DNA of 64,000 nucleotides from Blastococcus sp. VKM Ac-2987 (GCF_026967805.1 NZ_JAPVBG010000002.1:564911-628910), one strand, 5' to 3'. Shown: positions 8,085-16,321, counted from the stretch's first letter. The notes: generated from the letters alone by a model not told the origin. A program made the numbers and translations.

Positions 8085-9195
8085 CCCGCCGGCGCCGGTC
8101 CCGCAGGACGCCCAGGACGTTCTCGACCTGCTGCGCCTGAACCACAACGTCCTCATCAGCGGCCCGCCCGGCACGGGAAAGTCACGGCTGCTCGGCGAGG
8201 TAGCACGTGGCTTCCGACACCAGACCGGTGGCCCGGCCTACGTGCGAACCAGCAGGATCGCGATCCCGGCCACCACGGGCGGCCCGCCGCCGCCGTACCT
8301 GCCCAGCCCGTCACGCGGGACGCGGGAGGTGTTCCCGATGCCCATGCACTCCGGCTCCAAGCAGCGTGACCTCCTCCGCGGCATCGTTCCCCGGGTCGAC
8401 CCGGACTCTGATGTGCTCCGGTTCGAGGTGACCGAGGGGAGCCTGTACCGGGCCAGCGAGCACGCGCTCGCTCCGGACGGCGCCGCGTTGCTGCTCATCG
8501 ACGAGATCAACCGCGGGCCGGCGGTCGCGGTGTTCGGCCCGTCGATCGTCGCGCTCGACGGCGACAAGCGGTTGGATGACGCCGGAAGCCCGACGAACCG
8601 GACGGCGTACTTCGACATCCTCGACGAGCAGGGCCATCAGATCTCCTACGCGCTGCCGAAGCACCTGTACATCGTCGCGGCGATGAACCAGGTCGACACG
8701 TCGGTGGAGGCCCTGGACGTCGCGTTCCTGCGCCGCTTCACCCCGTTCCGGCTCACCCCCGACGAGGCAGTTCTGCATCGGCACTTCGGCGTGCACGCCG
8801 CCGACGTGCCGGCGGGGACGCCGTCTTCGGCTGCAGAGGTGTACAGCCTGCTCATCGCGGCTTGGCGGCGGGTCAACGAGAAGATCAGCCTGGGCCGCGG
8901 GCCCGAGTACCAGCTTGGCCACGGAGTGCTGATCCTCGACGCTCCGCCTCAGCCGCTGCCCGAGGCCGTCATGTACGCCGCCCGCGTCTGGCGGTTGGTG
9001 CGCCAGCACGTGGACGAGGTCTTCTTCGGGGACACCCGAGGAGTCGCCGACGTGCTCGCCGCGGATCGTGGGGCCAGCCCGTACCAGCTGGACGAGACCA
9101 CGTTCGCCGGCCAGCCCGTCGTGCACCTGCGCGGGCCGGAGTACCTCTCCGGCGATCCGCTGCTCGCCGCGCTCCGGGCGATCGCCCAGGCCTGA
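8071..9195 (+). CDS. mcrB: McrB-like AAA+ NTPase (restriction motor subunit)
   Basis: The 374-aa product starts at ATG inside the previous gene. Walker A is GPPGTGKS (31-38), Walker B LLIDEIN (141-147), and the McrB/MoxR-type sensor reads AAMNQVD (203-209) followed by LDVAFLRRF, close to the MNxxDxS...RRF signature of McrB GTPases. Family members power translocation and activate a McrC nuclease. Only 30 residues precede Walker A, so the N-terminal DNA-recognition domain of classical McrB is absent and must come from another protein, possibly the upstream 212-aa one. The nuclease gene follows by 1 nt. Whether it prefers GTP or ATP cannot be told from sequence. Confidence 0.85.
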   Translation: MTSANPPAPVPQDAQDVLDLLRLNHNVLISGPPGTGKSRLLGEVARGFRHQTGGPAYVRTSRIAIPATTGGPPPPYLPSPSRGTREVFPMPMHSGSKQRDLLRGIVPRVDPDSDVLRFEVTEGSLYRASEHALAPDGAALLLIDEINRGPAVAVFGPSIVALDGDKRLDDAGSPTNRTAYFDILDEQGHQISYALPKHLYIVAAMNQVDTSVEALDVAFLRRFTPFRLTPDEAVLHRHFGVHAADVPAGTPSSAAEVYSLLIAAWRRVNEKISLGRGPEYQLGHGVLILDAPPQPLPEAVMYAARVWRLVRQHVDEVFFGDTRGVADVLAADRGASPYQLDETTFAGQPVVHLRGPEYLSGDPLLAALRAIAQA

Positions 9196-9196
9196 C

Positions 9197-10474
9197 GTGG
9201 CCTCGCTTCAGCGGCTGACCGTTCGGGAGGCCCGCGACGAGCCCGGTGTGGTGCGGTCCGCGGCGGCCGCGCTGGGTGTGCCCCACGACGAGGTTCTCGC
9301 GCTGCTGGACCCCGCTGCGCGTCGTCTGCGCGAGCTCTTGCGGCTCCGCAGTAGCCCGTTCATGGTGAGCGCGTCGGGCTCATTGCGGGTCGACGGCATC
9401 GCCGGGCTCGTCCGACTGTCACCCGACCTGGAACTGCAGATCGCGCCGAAGTTCCTTGACCCGGACGATCCCGGCTGGCAGGAGGACTTCTTCCTGCTGG
9501 CGGTGTTCTCCCGCACCGGCCGGGTGCTGCCGCGTGAGCACATTCGCGCTGGCCACGGTCGCCGCGGCGACCTCGCCACCCTGGTAGGCCAGACACTCGT
9601 ACAGCTGTTCTGGGAGAGCCACCGGCGTCCGGTCCGCTCGTACCGGACCCGGGAGGTACAGGAGTTCGCCTACGAGGGGGACGTGGACCCGATCGACCTG
9701 TTCGTTCCGCCCCCGGACGGCTGGCCGCAACGCGTCCTGCAACTGCGGCGCGACAACGAGCACAACGCGGTGCTCGCCGGCGCGGTGCGGGCGTTGCTGC
9801 CCGAGGTCCGCGACTCCGAGACACGGCGGCAGCTGCTGCGGGTTGGGCAGGCGATCGGCCATCAGCCGCCGGTGACGTCGCTGCGCCCGGTTCGTCTTCC
9901 CAGCCGATACCGGCAGTGGCAAGTCGCCTACGACCTGTCCCTGCAGGTGCTGCGCGGGTTCGGGGTTCAGTTCCAGGAGGAGCACCTGCTGACGCCCGGG
10001 TTCGTGCTGCGGACTTGGGAGACATGGCAGGCGCTAGTCGAGGCGGCGTTGCGCACCGGAATGCCTGCCGAGGTGCTCGGCCAGCAGCCGTATCGGCTCG
10101 GGGATCGGTCGACGAGCCCGCTCGACGTCACACCGGACGTCGTGATCGTCGTGAATGGCACGCCGGTCCTCGTCGTGGATGCCAAGTACCGCACCCGTGA
10201 GGGCACGCGTCCCTCGATGGCGGCCGACGACATCTACGAGACCCTCGCCTTCATGCGTGCCACCGGGACGACGAGTGCCGTGCTGCTCTACCCCCGACCG
10301 TCCGACGTCGGACCGGTCCTTCCCGTCGGGAGTGTCGAGTTGTTCGAGCAGGTGGAGGTGGGAGCCGAGCAGATCGTCGCGCTTGCTGTGGAGTGCCGCG
10401 GTATCAGCGCCACCGACGGCTACGGCCACTTCGCGAGCAGGCTCTCTTCGGCTGTGCAGGAGCACACCGTCTAG
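9197..10474 (+). CDS. mcrC: McrC-like PD-(D/E)xK nuclease subunit
   Basis: GTG at 9197 lies 1 nt after the mcrB stop; 425 aa. The N-terminal half resembles the McrC McrB-interacting region (GSLRVDGIAGLVRLSPDLEL and IAPKF at 61-85). The C-terminal nuclease core has WETWQALVEAAL (274-285), then PD at 313-314 and DAK at 328-330, the PD-(D/E)xK metal-binding residues, and a following helix with the Y-E-T context (DDIYETLAFM). McrC is the cleavage subunit recruited by McrB rings. The nuclease residues look intact, so the system is probably functional. It is the last gene of the operon; a 208-nt gap and tRNA-Lys follow. Confidence 0.85.
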   Translation: MASLQRLTVREARDEPGVVRSAAAALGVPHDEVLALLDPAARRLRELLRLRSSPFMVSASGSLRVDGIAGLVRLSPDLELQIAPKFLDPDDPGWQEDFFLLAVFSRTGRVLPREHIRAGHGRRGDLATLVGQTLVQLFWESHRRPVRSYRTREVQEFAYEGDVDPIDLFVPPPDGWPQRVLQLRRDNEHNAVLAGAVRALLPEVRDSETRRQLLRVGQAIGHQPPVTSLRPVRLPSRYRQWQVAYDLSLQVLRGFGVQFQEEHLLTPGFVLRTWETWQALVEAALRTGMPAEVLGQQPYRLGDRSTSPLDVTPDVVIVVNGTPVLVVDAKYRTREGTRPSMAADDIYETLAFMRATGTTSAVLLYPRPSDVGPVLPVGSVELFEQVEVGAEQIVALAVECRGISATDGYGHFASRLSSAVQEHTV

Positions 10475-10682
10475 GACGGTCGGTGCAGATGGCCAGACGA
10501 ACGGCCGTCGCAGACGAGCGTGTGGACTCGAAGGGGGCTCGAGGCCGAGCACCACCGGGTAGGTGGCCCATCGGTCTCCTGTTCGCAGTGAGCGGCGCGC
10601 TAGCCTCGCAGCGGGCCGCAGCCGCCCCCAGTTGTCTCACGCGTTGTGTGGTGCGTCACCTGGAGGGATTTCTGCACCCACC

Positions 10683-10755
10683 GGGCCTCTAGCTCAACTG
10701 GCAGAGCAGCGGACTTTTAATCCGCGGGTTGTGGGTTCGATCCCCACGGGGCCCA
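10683..10755 (+). tRNA. tRNA-Lys (anticodon TTT)
   Basis: A complete cloverleaf can be folded: 7-bp acceptor (one G-U pair), D-arm GCTC/GAGC, anticodon stem GCGGA/TCCGC around CTTTTAA, and T-arm GTGGG/CCCAC with loop TTCGATC. The discriminator is A and the 3' CCA is not encoded. It immediately follows the McrBC operon, though the accessory DNA lies on its 5' side, so it does not look like a classical 3'-end integration site. Confidence 0.95.
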
Positions 10756-10943
10756 CCCTGCCGACCGGCACGACCGCACGGGAGTCGATGCCCCCGAGGG
10801 TGGCTGAGCGGAGCGACCTCGTCGCACCTGCCGGCCCCCCGGCGGGCGAGCACTGGCGCGTCGACGACGCCGTGGCGCCCGGCAGCCAGGTCACCGCACC
10901 CGAGCAGGTGAATGCCTGGCGATGGCGCATGCGATACGGCGCG

Positions 10944-10962
10944 TATCGATTGACATTCGATA
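10944..10962. promoter_or_regulatory. Dyad operator in front of the DUF2975-XRE operon
   Basis: TATCGA-N7-TCGATA, a perfect 6-bp inverted repeat in a locally AT-rich stretch, ends 23 nt before the ATG at 10986, where it would overlap the promoter or transcription start. The second gene of the operon encodes a small XRE-family regulator, the natural candidate to bind here. No experimental basis; inference from position and symmetry. Confidence 0.5.
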
Positions 10963-10985
10963 GATTCTCCGTGAGAGTCGATGGC

Positions 10986-11480
10986 ATGACGCATCTGCGC
11001 CGCGTGGTGCTGCCGCTCCGCATCCTGCTCGTCGTCGTCTTCGCGGCCCTGGTGCTCGCCCAGGTCCTGGGCGCCCCCGCGCTCCTCCCGGACCTGACCG
11101 AGCCGACGCTGGAGCGGTCCTCCATGCGGTGGGTGATGCTGGCGGCCGCGGTGCTGGCGCTGGCGTGCGTCCAGGTCGTCGTCGTGTGCACCTGGGCGCT
11201 GCTGACCCTCGTCACGGACGACCGGATATTCAGCGCGAGTGCCTTTCCGTGGGTCAACGCGATCGTGCGGGCGATCGCCGGCGGCTGGGCGATGCTCCTG
11301 GTGACCTTCGTCTGCTCGTACTACTTCATCGTGGACGAGGTCAGCGACGACCCGGTGCTGCCGGCGCTCCTCCTGCTCCTGCTCGTGGTCGGCGCGGTGC
11401 TCGGCCTGCTCATGGTGGTCATGCGGGCGCTGCTGCGGCAGGCGACGACGCTGCGGTCCGACATGGAAGCGGTCATCTGA
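10986..11480 (+). CDS. DUF2975 family membrane protein
   Basis: ATG at 10986 gives a 164-aa protein beginning MTHLRRVVLPLRILL, which fits family members better than the longer frame from ATG 10788. Four hydrophobic segments are seen, at roughly 9-30, 45-68, 88-108 and 115-140. The ending LRQATTLRSDMEAVI is a typical DUF2975 C-terminus. Family members are small four-helix membrane proteins of unknown function, almost always encoded just before a YozG-like XRE regulator, as here (overlap TGATG). A sensory or regulatory pairing with that repressor is often supposed but not shown. Confidence 0.85.
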   Translation: MTHLRRVVLPLRILLVVVFAALVLAQVLGAPALLPDLTEPTLERSSMRWVMLAAAVLALACVQVVVVCTWALLTLVTDDRIFSASAFPWVNAIVRAIAGGWAMLLVTFVCSYYFIVDEVSDDPVLPALLLLLLVVGAVLGLLMVVMRALLRQATTLRSDMEAVI

Positions 11481-11725
11481 TGGCCATCGTCGTACGCATC
11501 GACGTCGAGCTGGCCAGGCGCAAGATGAGCGTGGGCGAGTTCGCGGAGCGGGTCGGCCTCACGCCGGCCAACGTGGCCGTGCTCAAGAACGGCCGCGCCA
11601 AGGCGGTCCGCTTCAGCACGCTCGAGGCCATGTGCCGGGTGCTCCAGTGCCAGCCCGGCGACCTGCTCGAATGGGTGCCGGACGACGAGGTCGCACCGCA
11701 GCCGGCGAGCGAGGCCCGGCGGTGA
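11480..11725 (+). CDS. Small XRE-family transcriptional regulator (YozG-like)
   Basis: The 81-aa product starts at ATG overlapping the previous stop by one base. It is essentially a single HTH domain: VELARRKMSVGEFAERVGLTP forms helices 1-2, ANVAVLKNGRAKAVR the recognition helix, followed by FSTLEAMCRVLQCQPGDLLEW, the standard ending of the compact Cro/CI-like family. It probably represses its own operon through the TATCGA dyad at 10944-10962. The following ABC ATPase gene overlaps its stop (GTGA). Confidence 0.9.
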   Translation: MAIVVRIDVELARRKMSVGEFAERVGLTPANVAVLKNGRAKAVRFSTLEAMCRVLQCQPGDLLEWVPDDEVAPQPASEARR

Positions 11726-12657
11726 TCGAGGTGCGGGGCCTGACGAAGCGCTACGGCGACGTCCTGGCCGTCGACCACCTGAGCTTCGACGTCGAACCGG
11801 GCAAGGTGACCGGATTCCTCGGCCCCAACGGCGCCGGCAAGTCCACGACGATGCGGATGGTGCTCGGGCTCGACCGGCCGACGTCGGGGACCGTCCTGGT
11901 GAACGGACGGCCGTTCGCGTCCCTCGCCGAACCCCTGCGCGAGGTCGGCGCGCTGCTCGACCCCGGCTCCCTGCACCCCGGCCGTACCGGCCGCAGCCAC
12001 CTCCGCGTGGCTGCCCGGACCAACGGCATCGGCAGGCAGCGGGTGGACGAGGTGATCGAGGAGGTCGGGCTCGGGTCGGCTGCCCGCCGCCGCATCAAGG
12101 GCTACTCCCTCGGGATGCGCCAGCGCCTGGGCATCGCCGCGGCGATGCTCGGCGACCCCCGCGTGCTGCTGTTCGACGAGCCGGTCAACGGCCTGGACCT
12201 CGACGGCGTCCGGTGGATCCGGGCGCTGCTGCGCCGGCTCGCGGACGAGGGGCGCACCGTGCTCGTCTCCAGCCACCTGCTCAGCGAGATGCAGCAGACC
12301 GCCGACCGCCTGGTCGTGATCGGCCGCGGCCGGCTCATCGCCGACGCGACGACGGCGGAGATACTGCGCGGGCTCGGGCACCGCCAGGTGCAGGTCCGCA
12401 CGGCGCACGCCGATGCCCTTCTCGCCCGGCTCCGGGAGCGCGGGCTGTCCGTCCGGCGGCTCGACGACCAGGAACTGCTCGTCGAGGACGGCACCGCCGA
12501 CGACGTCGGCGAGATCGCCGCAGCCTCGGCCATCCCGCTGCGCCACCTCTCGGAGGTCGCGCAGTCGTTGGAGAACGCCTACCTGGCGCTCACCGGGGAC
12601 AGCGTGGAGTACCAGGGCGGCCCGACCGGGGCCGCGACGACGGAGGCAGCACGGTGA
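11722..12657 (+). CDS. ABC transporter ATP-binding protein (ABC-2/BcrA-like)
   Basis: GTG at 11722 overlaps the regulator stop; 311 aa. It has Walker A GPNGAGKST (34-42), the ABC signature YSLGMRQRL, Walker B VLLFDEP and a switch His (SSHLLSEMQ). The ~90 residues after the ATPase core resemble the C-terminal regulatory region of BcrA/DrrA-type exporters. It would energise the membrane partner encoded next (GTGA overlap). The likely cargo is a lipid, peptide or antibiotic, as is usual for this class, but nothing in the sequence defines it. Confidence 0.9.
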   Translation: MIEVRGLTKRYGDVLAVDHLSFDVEPGKVTGFLGPNGAGKSTTMRMVLGLDRPTSGTVLVNGRPFASLAEPLREVGALLDPGSLHPGRTGRSHLRVAARTNGIGRQRVDEVIEEVGLGSAARRRIKGYSLGMRQRLGIAAAMLGDPRVLLFDEPVNGLDLDGVRWIRALLRRLADEGRTVLVSSHLLSEMQQTADRLVVIGRGRLIADATTAEILRGLGHRQVQVRTAHADALLARLRERGLSVRRLDDQELLVEDGTADDVGEIAAASAIPLRHLSEVAQSLENAYLALTGDSVEYQGGPTGAATTEAAR

Positions 12658-13448
12658 CGACGTCCTCGCCCGCTCGAGCCGTGGGTGGCGACGTCCCCAC
12701 GGTCCAGCTGTTCGCCCGCACGCTCTCGGCGGAGTGGGCCCGGTTGTGGACGGTCCGGGCCACGTGGTGGTTCCTGCTCGCCGGGACCGTCGTGATGGTC
12801 GGCATCGGCACGATCGCCGGGCTCGAGTCGCGCGGCGAGGCGACTGGCGGGGACCCGGCGTGGCTGGTCGCGTCCCTGGCGACCATGCCCGCGCAGTTCG
12901 CCTTGCTGGCACTCGCCCTCACCGCGGTCACCTCCGACTACGCCACCGGCGGCATCGTCCCGACCCTGCAGTGGACCCCGCGCCGCTCGGTCCTCTTCCT
13001 CGCCCGGGCGGTCGTGTCCGTCGCGACCGCCACGACGCTCGGTGTGCTGCTCGGCGTCGCCTCGTCCGCGGCGGCCTGGGTGGCGGGCACGCCCGGGCTC
13101 GCCCTGCCCGTGGACGAGGGGGTCGACGTGCTCGCGACCGTCGCTCTCGTCCTCGCTGCGGGAACGTCGCTCGCGGTCGGGCTGGGGTTCCTGCTGCGGA
13201 ACACCGCCGGTGGCCTGATCGCGGTCTTCCTCCTCATGCTGGTGCTGCCGCTGTTCCTGCCCCAGTTCGGCTACGAGTGGCTGACGTCGTTCGCCCAGGC
13301 GCTGCCGGGATCGGGCGCGGCGTTCCTGCTGCTCCAGGAGCTCGAGGGCATGACGCGGGCATCGGCGGTGACCGTCCTGCTCGCCTGGGCCGGCGGCGCG
13401 TTGCTGCTCGGCGGGCTCCGGCTCCTCCGGCAGGACGCGAACCGATGA
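12654..13448 (+). CDS. ABC-2 type transporter permease
   Basis: The 264-aa product starts at GTG inside the ATPase stop. After a cytoplasmic N-terminus with LSAEWARLWTVRATWW, a motif typical of ABC-2 permeases, there are six hydrophobic segments (about 41-60, 82-104, 119-145, 160-185, 190-207 and 236-257). A conserved-looking TSDYATGGIVPTLQW stretch follows the second helix. It forms the membrane channel of the exporter with the upstream ATPase. The next gene starts within its stop codon (ATGA). Confidence 0.88.
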   Translation: MTTSSPARAVGGDVPTVQLFARTLSAEWARLWTVRATWWFLLAGTVVMVGIGTIAGLESRGEATGGDPAWLVASLATMPAQFALLALALTAVTSDYATGGIVPTLQWTPRRSVLFLARAVVSVATATTLGVLLGVASSAAAWVAGTPGLALPVDEGVDVLATVALVLAAGTSLAVGLGFLLRNTAGGLIAVFLLMLVLPLFLPQFGYEWLTSFAQALPGSGAAFLLLQELEGMTRASAVTVLLAWAGGALLLGGLRLLRQDANR

Positions 13449-14593
13449 GCACGACCGCCCCCCAGGAGGTCGACGTGCTGGTCGTCGGTGCCGGGCTGGC
13501 CGGTTTGCACACCGCCACGCTGCTCGCCCGGCGCGGGCACGAGGTCCTGCTCGTCGACCGGCGCACCCGTCTCACCGCGGCCATCCGCACGACCGGCATC
13601 TTCGTGCGCAAGACGCTCGACGACTTCCCGTTGCCGCCCGAGCACCTCGGACCACCGATCCGGCGCGTGGTCCTCTACCCGCCGGGGCTCCGACGTCCGG
13701 TGATCCTCGACAGCGCGCGGGACGAGTACCGGGTGGGCGACATGGGGCCGCTCTACCTGGCCGCTGCCCGGGCCGCGGCGGAGTCCGGCGTACGCATCGC
13801 GCTGGGCACGAGGTACACCGGTCGGGGGCTGAGCACCGCCCTGCTGACCGGTCCGGGCGGGACGACCCGGGTGCGGGCCCGGTTCCTCGTCGGCGCTGAC
13901 GGAGCCCGGTCCCGGGTGGCCCGCGACCTCGCCCTGGACCGCAACCGCCACCTGCTGGTCGGGGCCGAGGAGGTCTTCGCGGTGCCCCGCAGCGACGAGG
14001 TCCCGGCGTTCCACTGCGTGCTCGACCCCTCGCTCGCGCCGGGCTACCTGGCGTGGGTGGTCAACGACGGGCGCCACGCCCACGTCGGGGTCGCCGGCTA
14101 TGCCGACCGCTTCCCCGAGGGCATGCGGGAGGCCCTGCAGCGCTTCGGGGCCCGTGCGCCCGGCCTGGTCGGCGGAGGTCGTCCGGAGGCGGTCGAGCGG
14201 CGCGGGGGACCGATCCCGGTCGGCGGGCTACTGCGCCGGATCAGCTGCGCCGACGGATTGCTCGTCGGCGACGCGGCGGGGGCGGTCTCGCCGCTCACCG
14301 CCGGCGGCCTCGACCCGTGCCTGCGGCTGTCGGAGCACGCCGCCAGCGCGCTCGACGACGCCCTGCGGACCGGACGTCCGGACGCGTTGGCCCGCTACGA
14401 CGGCGCCGCACTCCGGGCCGGCTTCCGCGGACGGCTGCTGCTGCGCCGGGCGCTGGCCCAGGTGCGCACGCCCACCGTCGCCGCGGCGGCCTTCCCCCTG
14501 CTGCGCACGCCTCCCGGTCGGGCGGCCGCCCGCCGCATCCTGTTCGGGGATCGGTCCTTCCCGGACCCGGACCCGGTGCCCGGCCGGCCCTGA
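13445..14593 (+). CDS. FAD-dependent oxidoreductase (geranylgeranyl reductase-like)
   Basis: ATG at 13445 overlaps the permease stop; 382 aa. An N-terminal Rossmann fold has GAGLAG (15-20) and the acidic end LLVDRR. A second FAD motif FLVGADGARSRVAR lies mid-protein, and GLLVGDAAGAVSPLTAGGL is the GD motif of the PHBH/geranylgeranyl-reductase superfamily. Such enzymes reduce or hydroxylate isoprenoids, aromatics or halogenated substrates; the substrate here is unknown. Tight coupling to an exporter suggests the product or substrate is what the transporter handles, but this could be chance. Confidence 0.85.
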   Translation: MSTTAPQEVDVLVVGAGLAGLHTATLLARRGHEVLLVDRRTRLTAAIRTTGIFVRKTLDDFPLPPEHLGPPIRRVVLYPPGLRRPVILDSARDEYRVGDMGPLYLAAARAAAESGVRIALGTRYTGRGLSTALLTGPGGTTRVRARFLVGADGARSRVARDLALDRNRHLLVGAEEVFAVPRSDEVPAFHCVLDPSLAPGYLAWVVNDGRHAHVGVAGYADRFPEGMREALQRFGARAPGLVGGGRPEAVERRGGPIPVGGLLRRISCADGLLVGDAAGAVSPLTAGGLDPCLRLSEHAASALDDALRTGRPDALARYDGAALRAGFRGRLLLRRALAQVRTPTVAAAAFPLLRTPPGRAAARRILFGDRSFPDPDPVPGRP

Positions 14594-14679
14594 CCGGCGC
14601 TCGTTCGACGACCGAGCCGCTCGCCGGCTCCCCGCGGCGGGGGCTCGATCCTCACGAAACCCGCAGCGCTGCCCGTCCG

Positions 14680-15837
14680 TCAGCCGGACCGGCGGGCGTT
14701 GAGGCGGGCGGCCTGGCGGGTCAGGTGGTCGCGTTCGGCGGCGTCGGTCGCCAGCTGCGCGGCCTCGACGTACCGCCGGACAGCGGTCACCAGGTCGCCG
14801 TCGCGCTCGTGCAGGTACGCGGCGACGGCGGTGTACCGCGGCAGCGAGTCGTCCAGCGCGGCGAGCGCCGCCAGCCCGGCGCGCGGTCCGTCCGCCTCGC
14901 CGACGGCCACCGCCCGGTTGAGCCGGGCCACCGGGCTCCCGGTGAGCCGGACGAGCTCGTCGTACCACTCGACGATCTGCACCCAGTCGGTCTCCTCGGC
15001 GGAGCGCGCGTCGGCGTGCAGCGCGGCGATGGCGGCCTGCGCCTGGAACTCGCCCAGCCGGTCGCGGGCCAGCGCGGTCTGCAGGATCTCGACGCCCTCC
15101 GCGATCGCCGCGGTGTCCCACCGGCTGCGATCCTGCTCCGCGAGCGGCACCAGGCTCCCGTCGGGCGCGGTCCGGGCGGCGCGCCGGGCGGAGTGGAGCA
15201 GCATGAGGGCAAGCAGCCCCGCCACCTCCGGGTGGTCGATCACCGCCGCGAGCTGCCGGGTGAGCCGGATGGCCTCGGCGACGAGGTCGACGTCGCCGGA
15301 GTAGCCCTCGTTGAAGACCAGGTAGAGGACGCGCAGCACGGTGGCGACGTCGCCGGGCCGGTCGAACCGCACGCCGGACACGCTGCGCTTGGCCCGGCTG
15401 ATGCGCTGCGCCATGGTCGCCTCGGGCACGAGGTAGGCCTGCGCGATCTGGCGGGTGGTCAGCCCGCCGACGGCCCGCAGCGTGAGCGCGACCGCGGACG
15501 ACGGCGACAGCGACGGGTGGGCGCACAGGAAGTACAGCTGGAGCGTGTCGTCCACCTCGGGGGCGGGCCCGGGCGCCGGCTCCTCGTCCACGAGCTCCTC
15601 GCGCCGCCGACGGGCGGTGTCCGCCCGCGTCGCGTCCAGGAACCGGCGCCAGGCAACGGTGACCAGCCAGCCCTTCGGGTCCCGCGGCGGGTCGGCCGGC
15701 CAGCTGCGGACCGCCTCGACCAGCGCCTCCTGCACGGCGTCCTCGGCCGCCGCGAAGTCGGCTCCGCGGCGGACGAGGACCCCGAGCACGCCCGGCGTGA
15801 GGCTGCGCAGCAGGACCTCGTCCACCGCGGGGGTCAC
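14680..15837 (-). CDS. ECF42-group RNA polymerase sigma factor
   Basis: GTG at 15837 overlaps the upstream DGPF gene by 4 nt; 385 aa. Sigma region 2 contains EDAVQEALVEAVRSWP and DPKGWLVTVAWRRFLD. Region 4 (LTLRAVGGLTTRQIAQAYLV) has the HTH. A long C-terminal extension of about 200 residues with helical, TPR-like repeats (for example LGEFQAQAAIAALHADA, RLNRAVAVGEADGPRAGL) is the hallmark of ECF42, which lacks an anti-sigma factor and is always paired with DGPF/YCII genes. The TPR region is known in that group to be needed for activity. A matching promoter lies upstream of the DGPF gene, implying autoregulation. Confidence 0.9.
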   Translation of the reverse strand: MTPAVDEVLLRSLTPGVLGVLVRRGADFAAAEDAVQEALVEAVRSWPADPPRDPKGWLVTVAWRRFLDATRADTARRRREELVDEEPAPGPAPEVDDTLQLYFLCAHPSLSPSSAVALTLRAVGGLTTRQIAQAYLVPEATMAQRISRAKRSVSGVRFDRPGDVATVLRVLYLVFNEGYSGDVDLVAEAIRLTRQLAAVIDHPEVAGLLALMLLHSARRAARTAPDGSLVPLAEQDRSRWDTAAIAEGVEILQTALARDRLGEFQAQAAIAALHADARSAEETDWVQIVEWYDELVRLTGSPVARLNRAVAVGEADGPRAGLAALAALDDSLPRYTAVAAYLHERDGDLVTAVRRYVEAAQLATDAAERDHLTRQAARLNARRSG

Positions 15838-16241
15838 TCCGGAACGGTGGGCGGCGCGGTCAGGAACGGGCGCACCTCGAGCCACTCGTGGATCGGCTCC
15901 CCGCCCGCCCCGGGAGCCGCCGACAGCTCCCCGGCCAGTTCGATCGCGCGCTGCTCGCTGTCGACGTCGATCACCATCCAGCCGGCGATGAGGTCCTTGG
16001 TCTCGGCGAACGGGCCGTCGGTGACCGGCGGGCGCCCCTCGCCGTCGTACCGGACCCACATCCCGCCGGGGGCGAGCGCCTGCCCGTCGACGAACTCCCC
16101 GCTGCCCTCGAGCCGGGCCGCGAAGTCCTGCATGTACTGCACGTGGGCGGAGATCTCCTCCGGCGTCCACCGGTCCATGGGCACGTCGTTGCTCGCCGCC
16201 GGCGCGCCCCGGTAGTGCTTCAGCAGCAGGTACTTGGCCAT
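15834..16241 (-). CDS. YCII-related DGPF-domain protein
   Basis: The 135-aa product begins MAKYLLLKHYRG and has GGAGAG 8-9 nt upstream. The diagnostic motif TDGPFAETKDLIAGWMVIDV spans about residues 79-98, followed by IHEWLEVRPF, all typical of the DGPF/YCII family. These small cytoplasmic proteins are encoded with ECF42 sigma factors and are its main targets; their biochemical role is unknown. The sigma gene starts within its stop codon, so the two are coupled. Confidence 0.92.
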   Translation of the reverse strand: MAKYLLLKHYRGAPAASNDVPMDRWTPEEISAHVQYMQDFAARLEGSGEFVDGQALAPGGMWVRYDGEGRPPVTDGPFAETKDLIAGWMVIDVDSEQRAIELAGELSAAPGAGGEPIHEWLEVRPFLTAPPTVPE

Positions 16242-16294
16242 CTCGGGCTCTCCTCGGTGTCGGCGCGACCCCTTCCGGTCGCGTTCACCTCAGG

Positions 16295-16321
16295 GACGGA
16301 GCCGGTTCCGGGTTCTCGACA
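16295..16321 (-). promoter_or_regulatory. ECF42-type promoter for the DGPF-sigma operon
   Basis: Read on the minus strand, TGTCGA (complement of 16316-16321) is followed after exactly 17 nt by CGTC (complement of 16295-16298), 53 nt before the ATG at 16241. As I recall, the published ECF42 promoter has TGTCGA at -35 and CGA/TC-type sequence at -10, so this matches both boxes and spacing. Confidence 0.65.

Noticed and set aside
10683..10755. tRNA-Lys as the attachment site of the left-hand island
   Set aside because: The accessory genes lie on the 5' side of the tRNA, and I saw no direct repeat of its 3' end near the recombinase-like genes.
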